Origin: Rufibacter sp. LB8
GTDB taxonomy: Bacteria > Bacteroidota > Bacteroidia > Cytophagales > Hymenobacteraceae
NCBI RefSeq assembly: GCF_014876185.1
Contig: NZ_JADALJ010000001.1
Coordinates: 1,054,001 to 1,118,000 of the forward strand
Direction: 5' to 3'
Length of the DNA: 64,000 nucleotides
Both the position numbers and the translations under genes were made by a program. A model generated the notes under the pieces. It saw only the letters and a list, made by a program, of their open reading frames with translations, did no database searches and was not told the DNA's origin. Shown piece after piece: positions 34,231 through 40,052 of the stretch; the stretch's first letter is position 1; the number at the start of each line of letters is the position of its first letter.

Positions 34231-34297
34231 AGCCAATGGACTAGTATAAACGACGGCGAGGCCGTCGGCCGATGCTGGCGTTTATGCAGTGTTAGCA
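34231..34297 (-). repeat. attC of cassette C7, mutated crossover box
   Basis: Arms GTATAAACGACGG / CTGGCGTTTATGC around GGCCGTCGGCC. Right box GTTAGCAGT pairs with ACTGCTAAC at the far end of C7. On the minus strand its 3' box reads ATTGGCT instead of GTTGGCT: the G of the conserved GTT triplet is changed. Confidence 0.82.
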
Positions 34298-34301
34298 GTT
34301 G

Positions 34302-34718
34302 TTATTCTTTATTTTTTATTCGCAACTTATACTTACCTGTCTCAAGATAATGCTTCCATAATTGCATATTTGAGGGAGTTAGTGGAAAGTTAATCTCTGG
34401 ACTATCCCAGTCGTAGATTATTGTTTCTATTATTTCGCCTTCCTCTGTATTAGTATCCCAAATAAAGTATTCAGAGAAGACCAGAGCCAGGGCAATCGAG
34501 TTAATGTCTTCAAGTGTTAGATTCCCATTCAAGACTTCATTGCACAATCTAAGCAGGTGTTCTTTTCTTACCTGATATGTCGTGCCATCCTTGATTTGCT
34601 CTACTTGCACCGATGTGGTGTCATAGGTAGCTCTTTTTTGAGTGTTCTTGACATTTTCAGCTAAGGTTTCTACTGGAACCCTGTTTTCTAAGTAGTCCCT
34701 TAAAACTGTTTCTTTCAT
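34302..34718 (-). CDS. C7: possible immunity-type protein
   Basis: A 138-residue acidic protein. The second half (LLRLCNEVLNGNLTLEDINS, then FSEYFIWDTNTEEGEIIETI and DWDSPEINFPLT) has the layout of small acidic immunity proteins found in contact-dependent or colicin-type toxin systems. The resemblance is from memory and weak. No toxin is adjacent. Confidence 0.6.
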   Translation of the reverse strand: MKETVLRDYLENRVPVETLAENVKNTQKRATYDTTSVQVEQIKDGTTYQVRKEHLLRLCNEVLNGNLTLEDINSIALALVFSEYFIWDTNTEEGEIIETIIYDWDSPEINFPLTPSNMQLWKHYLETGKYKLRIKNKE

Positions 34719-34730
34719 ATTTCTAATTAC

Positions 34731-34797
34731 TGCTAACGGCCTGGTATAAACGACGCCGATGGCCGTCGGCCGAGGTGAAGTTTATGCGTTGTTAGTT
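34731..34797 (-). repeat. attC of cassette C6
   Basis: Arms GTATAAACGACGCCG / GGTGAAGTTTATGC around GGCCGTCGGCC. Right box GTTAGTTCTA pairs with TAGAACTAAC at the far end of C6. Confidence 0.85.
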
Positions 34798-34915
34798 CTA
34801 GTTTTTCTACCCGCGTTCTAGTTTCCGCTCAGCTCCAAGCCTTTGCCCGCCCTTGGACGCCGCTTCTGCTGTTTCTTCTGCCGAGTTAGCGCAGCGGTAA
34901 AATATTGTAAATTAG
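34798..34915 (-). other. C6: mini gene-less cassette
   Basis: The whole cassette is only about 130 bp plus its attC. The body contains no start-to-stop frame of useful size and no palindrome pair. It is probably a deletion relic of the non-coding family (CTTCTGCTGTTTCTTCTGCCG recalls its Cttctgc-rich section), or a minimal cassette that is mobile without a gene. Confidence 0.65.
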
Positions 34916-34983
34916 AACTAACGGTTAGTATAAACGACGCGCAAGGCCGTCGGCCGAAGGGTGACGTTTATACATTGTTAGGC
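34916..34983 (-). repeat. attC of cassette C5
   Basis: Arms GTATAAACGACGCGC / GGGTGACGTTTATAC around GGCCGTCGGCC. Right box GTTAGGCGGC pairs exactly with GCCGCCTAAC at the far end of C5. This site has a fully canonical GTTRRRY box. Confidence 0.87.
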
Positions 34984-34992
34984 GGCGACTTT

Positions 34993-35391
34993 TTATTTTA
35001 CACATTCACCAAGTCCATCTTTCCAACTGTAATACAGGCCCTGGTTACAAATACTTTTAATATTCGCATGGCTTATCCACGGGTAAAAGGCAGTTAATTC
35101 CCTTTCAAAGTCCGCCTTCAAATCCTTTTCTTTTATTGTTTCTCCCTTGTCGGTCAATTTTCCTAAAGTGGTTCTTATTATTTCAAATCCAGTCGATAGA
35201 ACTTCTTTGCTCTTTCTATTTAATTCATCTAATTCTATTGCGGTCAAGGAAGGCAGCTTTTTTGTTAGCCTAGCTTGAATCGGTTGGTTCCAATTCTGTT
35301 CCCATTCAAGCGCTAATTCAACTGATAGATTTAGAATCTCTTCTTGATTCAAAACTTTCTTTTTTAGAAACTTATTAAAAAGCTGATTCAT
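34993..35391 (-). CDS. C5: unknown helical protein
   Basis: A 132-residue, highly charged, mostly helical soluble protein (LNQEEILNLSVELALEWEQN, then ELDELNRKSKEVLSTGFEII). No family was recognised. The leader is about 15 nt. Confidence 0.65.
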   Translation of the reverse strand: MNQLFNKFLKKKVLNQEEILNLSVELALEWEQNWNQPIQARLTKKLPSLTAIELDELNRKSKEVLSTGFEIIRTTLGKLTDKGETIKEKDLKADFERELTAFYPWISHANIKSICNQGLYYSWKDGLGECVK

Positions 35392-35406
35392 TTTTCTATA
35401 GTTGCC

Positions 35407-35538
35407 GCCTAACGGTTCCGGCTAAGCGACGGCCGGGAGCCTTGCCTGATTATCCTTTAACTTACCATTATCGGCCCAAGAAAGCAACTGCGCCCGCCGC
35501 CTGATGAAAACCCGGCTGGCGTTTAGCCATTGTTACCC
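35407..35538 (-). repeat. attC of cassette C4, long divergent type (132 bp)
   Basis: Arms GGCTAAGCGACGGCCGGG and CCCGGCTGGCGTTTAGCC pair, but a spacer of about 70 bp replaces the short GGCCGTCGGCC core. Right box GTTACCCGC pairs exactly with GCGGGTAAC at the far end of C4. Confidence 0.8.
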
Positions 35539-35941
35539 GCTGTTGTTTTCTTTGCGTCTGCCGCTTCTGCCGCTTTTGCCCCTTTCCCTTTTTTGCCTCG
35601 ATTTCCCGAATCCGGCCATTAATCGCTGGCCAATGGGCCGTTTGAAGCCGTGCGCATTTTTACCGGTATCTCTTCTGCAACATAAGCCACGCATGGCCTG
35701 TATGCAGCTTGCCTTCCCGAAAACGGTCAAAAAACGGTGGCCAAGGGCCGGTGTGAGCCGCAGACATTTCAAATCGGCCTTCTTCTGCTCCGTCTGCCGG
35801 TGAAAGTCGGGCGGCGATTTCTCTCTTTTGCTAAGCTAATTAAATTCTTTTGCTGCTTTTGCAGATGTTTTTTTTGACTTCTGCTGCTCTGCGATTAACA
35901 TTTCCTACTAGGGCAGCCGAGGTTTTTATATTCACAATTGC
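35539..35941 (-). other. C4: gene-less cassette, GC-richer variant
   Basis: About 403 bp. The half next to the divergent attC is GC-rich and unlike other cassettes (repeated GGCC/CCGAAAACGGTC motifs); the other half keeps the family's GTCGGGCGGCG block and CTTCTGC-rich section. Apparent frames on both strands overlap and are not credible genes. Confidence 0.65.
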
Positions 35942-36008
35942 GGGTAACGGCTAGGCTAAACGGCGGCGGAGGCCGTCGGCCGAGGCTGGCGTTTAGCTGT
36001 TGTTCTCA
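35942..36008 (-). repeat. attC of cassette C3
   Basis: Arms GGCTAAACGGCGG / CTGGCGTTTAGC around GGCCGTCGGCC. Right box GTTCTCAGTA pairs exactly with TACTGAGAAC at the far end of C3. Confidence 0.85.
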
Positions 36009-36025
36009 GTAGTTCTTTTTCTTTT

Positions 36026-36433
36026 TTACTGATGGTTTAGAATAGAGAATTGTTCTATGTCAGAATAGTTGTCAATCGAGGCGATTTTATTTTCTAATGC
36101 TGAATAACTTCCGTTATCAACTTTTTCTGAAATAGAGTTTATTCTCTCAGTAATTTCTGAAAATCGATTAGTTTGTACTTTCTCCAAGAGTTCACATTTA
36201 TTCCAATCGTTTCCTCTATAAAGGTAAAGGCAGAAGCATCCGTCTTCCTCTTCTCCATACCAACCCAAGTCCATATGGTAATCTGATTTTGAAATTGAAA
36301 GCAAATCCTCTTGTATGTATAGATTAGAAAATAGAAAGTCGGGGTCAATAGATTTGTCCAATGGGTCTATTTCATAGAATTCATCTCTATTGATTGTCCA
36401 ACCTTCGGATAGCTTTAACAATTTATTTTTCAT
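36026..36433 (-). CDS. C3: possible immunity-type protein
   Basis: A 135-residue acidic protein with LDKSIDPDFLFSNLYIQEDL and WYGEEEDGCFCLYLYRGNDW, ending in a helix-rich tail. Size, charge and aromatic content match small immunity proteins, without a clear family. Low confidence for function, good confidence for the gene (12-nt leader, stop just before its attC). Confidence 0.62.
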   Translation of the reverse strand: MKNKLLKLSEGWTINRDEFYEIDPLDKSIDPDFLFSNLYIQEDLLSISKSDYHMDLGWYGEEEDGCFCLYLYRGNDWNKCELLEKVQTNRFSEITERINSISEKVDNGSYSALENKIASIDNYSDIEQFSILNHQ

Positions 36434-36445
36434 TCTATGAATTAC

Positions 36446-36512
36446 TGAGAACGTACTTGTGTAAACGACGGCGAGGCCGTCGGCCGCTGCTGGCGTTTAC
36501 ACGTTGTTGGCA
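36446..36512 (-). repeat. attC of cassette C2
   Basis: Arms GTGTAAACGACGG / CTGGCGTTTACAC around GGCCGTCGGCC. Right box GTTGGCAG pairs with CTGCCAAC at the far end of C2. Confidence 0.85.
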
Positions 36513-36552
36513 GGAGTTGTTTTTTCTATCTCCTGTTAGTTCTTCTTATTAA

Positions 36553-36600
36553 ATTCTGTTTTTAGCCTCTTTTCCAGAAAACAGGTCAAAAACGGAAATT
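36553..36600. repeat. Cassette-borne palindrome in C2
   Basis: CTGTTTTTAGCCTCTTTTCC / AGAAAACAGGTCAAAAACGG: a degenerate relative of the dispersed palindrome, between the C2 gene and its attC; possibly its terminator. Confidence 0.55.
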
Positions 36601-36620
36601 TCATCTTTCCAAAAATATTG

Positions 36621-36911
36621 TTAGCTGTCGGTAAAAGTAGTTTCTGTCCGCTGCCTAATTCCCTTTATAAATTTGTAGAAGAGGTAGCATATCCCAATGA
36701 TGTTTACTGCGTGCCAAAAGTAAAGTCCGACCACTACTGCTTTGTCGAAGTCGGTCATACTTTCCAAACTCCAATACTCGCCTTTGCTCTCGTCATAGTT
36801 GTCGTCGTAGCTCATCATCATGGTTCCTAAGAACATATATACAGCCAAATCGAAGAGAATTATCCCTAGCCGTAACAGAAAGCCCTTGAATGAATATAGT
36901 TTAATTTTCAC
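36621..36911 (-). CDS. C2: small membrane protein, unknown
   Basis: A 96-residue protein with two membrane segments (near residues 9-30 and 57-80) and a short acidic loop between them (SYDDNYDESKGEYW). No family was recognised. The leader is 23 nt. Confidence 0.68.
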   Translation of the reverse strand: MKIKLYSFKGFLLRLGIILFDLAVYMFLGTMMMSYDDNYDESKGEYWSLESMTDFDKAVVVGLYFWHAVNIIGICYLFYKFIKGIRQRTETTFTDS

Positions 36912-36934
36912 TTAAAATTCATGATTACAATTGC

Positions 36935-37003
36935 TGCCAACGTACTAAGCTAAACGACGGGCGAGGCCGTCGGCCGAAGACTGACGTTTAGGTGTTGTTA
37001 GGC
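36935..37003 (-). repeat. attC of cassette C1 (recombinase-proximal)
   Basis: Arms AGCTAAACGACGGG / ACTGACGTTTAGG around GGCCGTCGGCC. Right box GTTAGGCGT pairs exactly with ACGCCTAAC at 37483-37491, where C1 joins the leader region of the recombinase. Confidence 0.87.
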
Positions 37004-37013
37004 GTTAGTAATT

Positions 37014-37472
37014 TTACTTTAATGCTAATTGCTTCACCCACACATTCTCTTTATTGTTGAAGTAATCAATTATTCTACTTTCAACATGTTCTGCTGCCCA
37101 AACTGCGGCACATTCCAATCCCATGCATTCCTCTTTTGTCGATGGTGTTATTTCGCCTGTATTTGGGTTATAAATGTCAATCGAAGTAGCATCATGAGAA
37201 TCTTGAATAAATTTTAAGGGTAATACTTCAAATCTTCCATCTAACTGCACTTTCCCTACTTTTTTCCATCGTCCAGAAGTGATTGCTTCATTATAAACAG
37301 CAACAATAAAGAGCACTTCTTTATTTAGAATATCAGGAATTTCAAGATTTTCATTAGTCTTTACTTTAAAAACACCAACCGAAGCATCTTCGAGAACTAT
37401 GCCGTAGCAATGTGTGCCGTCGTCCAATGGTATTTCAACAACTGCTCCAATTGTTCGTCTTTGTTTTTTCAT
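37014..37472 (-). CDS. C1: Imm26-like immunity protein
   Basis: A 152-residue soluble protein beginning TIGAVVEIPLDDGTHCYGIV, followed by strands and RWKKVGKVQLDGRFEVLPLK. This is the pattern of the Imm26 family, immunity proteins associated with polymorphic toxins. No toxin gene is present, so it would act as an orphan immunity gene. It is the first cassette, 12 nt behind the crossover box, and therefore probably the most recent insertion. The family call is by eye. Confidence 0.65.
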   Translation of the reverse strand: MKKQRRTIGAVVEIPLDDGTHCYGIVLEDASVGVFKVKTNENLEIPDILNKEVLFIVAVYNEAITSGRWKKVGKVQLDGRFEVLPLKFIQDSHDATSIDIYNPNTGEITPSTKEECMGLECAAVWAAEHVESRIIDYFNNKENVWVKQLALK

Positions 37473-37484
37473 TGTTCTTATTAC

Positions 37485-37621
37485 GCCTAACTACAGTATA
37501 AACACACCAGGTATACTTATCAGCACTATACCTGTAGGCAGAAAGGTTGTTTTTTGGATGACCTTCATTCTTTGAGGGACGGTGAGACCACGGTATATTT
37601 AGAATTAAAAGTAACACATTA
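37485..37621 (-). other. attI-like region between recombinase and first cassette
   Basis: The minus-strand box GTTAGGC (37491-37485) marks the junction with C1. Outside it, ACAGTATAAACACACC resembles one arm of the attC sites (GTATAAAC). An inverted pair CAGGTATA (37508-37515) and TATACCTG (37527-37534), separated by 11 nt, has the 8-11-8 geometry of tyrosine-recombinase core sites. No GGCCGTCGGCC core and no second arm are present, so this end is not an attC. It abuts the recombinase stop codon at 37622. Confidence 0.6.
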
Positions 37622-39070
37622 TCACAAACAATCAAGCGGACTCACAATCTTGTCTAGGGCGTGACTTGTCACGTGGGTGTAAATTTCTGTGGTTTTGCTA
37701 TTCTTATGGCCAAGAAGTGTTTGAATATACCTTAAATCAGTGCCTTGTTCTAGCAAATGTGTCGCAAAAGAGTGTCTAAGGGTGTGAGGCGTGACTTTTG
37801 TCTGAACTCCAGCTCTCAGAACAGCCTCGTTAAAAACCTTCCGCACACTCTGCACCGTATACTGCCCACCAAATTGACCTTCAAACAGCCACTCCTTCGG
37901 TTTGTATTCCCTATAATAGAGCCGCAAACTCTCCAGTAATTTCTGAGACAATAGTGTAGTTCGGTCCTTCTTGCCTTTGCCACCCCTAATGAAGAGTAAG
38001 TTGCGGGCCGATTGTACATCCGTGATTTTCAAATTGATCACCTCCCCAATCCGAAGCCCACCTGCGTACAGCAGTTGCAGCAAGCATCTGTGTTTCTGAT
38101 TATATGTGGCAGCCATTATTCTGGCAACGTCCTGCTTGCTCAGCACCGTGGGTAATCTTTCTGGTTTTTCAGGTCGCTCAACATTGGCTAGGTGCACATC
38201 GGCGCGGCCCAAACTCCGCTGGTAATAAAATTTTATAGCATTAATGCTTTGGTTGACAAAAGAATAAGAATACGTGCCTGCCTGCACCATTTGCCTATGG
38301 TACTCGTTAATCTCCATTTCCTTGAACTGCTGGATCTTGGGTAACCCAACGTGTTTATGCCAATTCAAAAACCGCAGAAGCAGGCTATGGTAAGTTCTAA
38401 TAGTGTTTTGGCTGTAATTCAATAAAAACAATTTTTCCAGGAAGGCTAGTGGGCAAGAGATGAAGTCTTCTGGTTTGCAGAAAGTTTGCTCCCAGAGCTG
38501 CCGTAACAAGGCCACATCTTTCACTGCAAGTTCCTGGCTGAGCCAAAGCCATGCTTTTCCAGTTAGTTGCGCCTGCAGTTTCTTAAGCACCTCACCAGTG
38601 GCGGCCACCACAAATACCCGCTTTTCTTTGTGCCAATGCACAACTGGGCTCTTCTTCAAAATAGTAAATATCTCTTCAGAATACTTAAAGCTTAATGCCA
38701 CCTTTGTGCTCCCGTCCTCCAATAAAAAGGGCTGTAATTTAACTACGGGCAAATCAGGTACTTTTGGCAATGGGTCCATACCTGTCACTTCTGCCAGCAA
38801 AACGGTTGGTTTACCTGGCGTTAATCTTGGTGCCTTTTTCAAATAGACCGTAGTCACCGTGGCCACACCATGGCAATGTGCAAAGGTCCGTTCCAAGCAC
38901 TCCGGGGAATGATGCATCACAAAGGCTTTATAGGTTTTACTGAATTGAATCCAGCTGGCCTGGCGCAAATGGTTCGTCAACAATGGGTTAGCCGCATACC
39001 ACAACTTAATGAAAGTTCTACCCTGGTGGACTAACTGATTGAGATAAAGGATGGGCAACGTAGTAGCCAT
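37622..39070 (-). CDS. Tyrosine recombinase of the cassette array (non-classical integron integrase)
   Basis: Site-specific recombinase presumed to insert and excise the cassettes. Catalytic residues are all visible near the C-terminus: Arg in AGGLRIGEVI, Lys in GGKGKKDR, HTLRHSFATHLLEQG (HxxR), LLGHKNSKTTEIYTHV (His and Tyr), and an IntI/Xer-like ending SPLDCL. Only about 58 residues separate KKDR from HTLRH, against roughly 100 in IntI1, so the insertion typical of IntI is missing. About 200 residues precede the SAM-like core-binding domain (which starts near FLEKLFLLNYSQNTIRTYHS) and include a repeated wHxEKrvFvv-type motif reminiscent of HARP-like domains. The chosen start is MATTLPILY (39070); an open frame continues into the palindrome. 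It points towards the cassettes. Confidence 0.85.
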   Translation of the reverse strand: MATTLPILYLNQLVHQGRTFIKLWYAANPLLTNHLRQASWIQFSKTYKAFVMHHSPECLERTFAHCHGVATVTTVYLKKAPRLTPGKPTVLLAEVTGMDPLPKVPDLPVVKLQPFLLEDGSTKVALSFKYSEEIFTILKKSPVVHWHKEKRVFVVAATGEVLKKLQAQLTGKAWLWLSQELAVKDVALLRQLWEQTFCKPEDFISCPLAFLEKLFLLNYSQNTIRTYHSLLLRFLNWHKHVGLPKIQQFKEMEINEYHRQMVQAGTYSYSFVNQSINAIKFYYQRSLGRADVHLANVERPEKPERLPTVLSKQDVARIMAATYNQKHRCLLQLLYAGGLRIGEVINLKITDVQSARNLLFIRGGKGKKDRTTLLSQKLLESLRLYYREYKPKEWLFEGQFGGQYTVQSVRKVFNEAVLRAGVQTKVTPHTLRHSFATHLLEQGTDLRYIQTLLGHKNSKTTEIYTHVTSHALDKIVSPLDCL

Positions 39071-39124
39071 GGAGTAGCATTGTAATTTTACAGGGGTAAA
39101 AATAAAACCTTTGTAAAGGTCAGC

Positions 39125-39170
39125 CGTGTTATTACCCGTGTATATCCGGATATACACGGGTAATAACACG
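39125..39170. promoter_or_regulatory. 46-bp perfect palindrome between divergent genes
   Basis: CGTGTTATTACCCGTGTATATCC is followed immediately by its exact complement, with no loop. It lies 3 bp before the zinc-ribbon ATG and 54 bp before the recombinase ATG. Candidate operator or cruciform controlling both genes. Symmetry also makes both strands encode the same short peptide from a GTG. Confidence 0.75.
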
Positions 39171-39173
39171 GAT

Positions 39174-39584
39174 ATGGAACAAAAGGAAACAAGAAAGTGC
39201 CCTCAATGTCTCACCCCTGTGCAAGGAAGATCAGATAAAGTTTTCTGTGGGGAACAGTGTCGGTCTTTGGCGAACAATAAAAAGAAGCAACAAGATCTTG
39301 GCGAAAGGCTCATTCACCAAACCAATGCTATTTTGCGCAAAAACAGAAGCGTCCTCAAACACGCGTCGCCCAGAGGCAAGACCACGGTAAGCCTTTCACT
39401 GCTACAAAGCGCCGGATTTGATTTTAGATACCATACCCACCAATACCAGGCACAAAACGGCCGGTTATATAATTTCTGCTATGACTACGGGTACATAGTC
39501 CTTCCTCAAAACAAGGTGCTAATCGTCAATTGGCAAAATTACATGCGGGCTGTGGAGCAAGAACCTTCTCCAGAGTTCAAGTAG
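39174..39584 (+). CDS. Zinc-ribbon protein divergent from the recombinase
   Basis: A 136-residue protein with an N-terminal zinc-ribbon-like motif: CPQC near residue 9, then VFCGEQCRS near 24. A helical basic middle (NNKKKQQDLGERLIHQTNAI) and a C-terminal part (FDFRYHTHQYQAQNGRLYNF) follow. Similar proteins of this size are common in Bacteroidota; function unknown to me. Position suggests a possible regulator or accessory factor, but it may simply be a backbone neighbour. Confidence 0.75.
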   Translation: MEQKETRKCPQCLTPVQGRSDKVFCGEQCRSLANNKKKQQDLGERLIHQTNAILRKNRSVLKHASPRGKTTVSLSLLQSAGFDFRYHTHQYQAQNGRLYNFCYDYGYIVLPQNKVLIVNWQNYMRAVEQEPSPEFK

Positions 39585-39622
39585 TTTTCACCTCCCGTAT
39601 TCTTGATTTACTAGAGTTTTTG

Positions 39623-39868
39623 TCAACTGGTCATTTGACTTATCACTTCTAATTCAACCTTCAGAGCTTGTTTAAATTTTGATTTTGCAGCGCAAAAGGC
39701 AAATTTAAACATGCTCTCATATTGTTTCTTGGTTAATGACCCGGTTTGAATTTTATTTTCATGCCCACCCGGCACCAAAGCTTTATCTCCAAGAGAATTT
39801 AATGATTTAGCAAATACCCAAGCCCACAGCCAGTTTTCTTGGTACCGGATCGCATTGGAAAATGAAGC
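39623..39868 (-). pseudogene. Fragment of an unidentified gene
   Basis: An uninterrupted minus-strand frame of about 81 codons (…YQENWLWAWVFAKSLNSLGD…KFAFCAAKSKFKQALKVELE…) ends at TGA (39623) but has an upstream in-frame stop and no start codon before its middle. The amino-acid composition looks protein-like, so it is probably the remaining C-terminus of a decayed gene. Its family was not recognised. Confidence 0.4.
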
Positions 39869-39933
39869 TCAGGGAATTAAAAGACAGAAGTAAGTCACCT
39901 GAATACAGATAGTCTCACATAAGTTAAAATAAA

Positions 39934-39980
39934 TTCCCGTTTTAGAGCTCATTTCCAGAATCAAGCCCAAAAACAGGAAA
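39934..39980. repeat. Dispersed palindrome, copy 6
   Basis: Degenerate copy (TTCCCGTTTTAGAGCTCATTT / AAGCCCAAAAACAGGAA). Confidence 0.65.
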
Positions 39981-40002
39981 GAGCACTTTAAAATTTTACC
40001 CA

Positions 40003-40031
40003 CAAAAAAAGCCCGGCAAAACCGGGCTTTT
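40003..40031 (-). terminator. Terminator of the thrS-infC-rpmI-rplT operon
   Basis: GCCCGG and CCGGGC pair around CAAAA, flanked by A7 and TTTT, 22 bp after the rplT stop. Confidence 0.85.
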
Positions 40032-40052
40032 CAAATCTATTTACAGGAAAGC

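Larger units (their letters stand above)
39585..40002. other. Intergenic region with a gene remnant
   Basis: About 420 bp separating the integron from the ribosomal operon. It contains the remnant described next (39623-39868) and dispersed palindrome 6; nothing else is recognisable. Confidence 0.5.

Noticed and set aside
35533..35803. Overlapping frames on both strands of C4
   Set aside because: They arise from GC-rich repeats, have no family resemblance and overlap each other fully.
14202..37003. CRISPR array because of many similar repeats
   Set aside because: Repeats are about 67 bp, internally palindromic, variable in their arms, and separated by 130-1300 bp of mostly coding DNA; no cas genes.
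14202..37003. Repeats as plain terminators between genes
   Set aside because: Paired boxes specific to each cassette, a constant GGCCGTCGGCC core and missing T-runs do not fit terminators.
37508..37534. Inverted CAGGTATA/TATACCTG as the recombinase terminator
   Set aside because: No T-run follows on the minus strand and the loop is long for a terminator; a recombinase core site fits better.
14202..39584. Insertion sequence or transposon within the array
   Set aside because: No transposase motif (DDE, HUH, serine recombinase) was found in any frame of this region.
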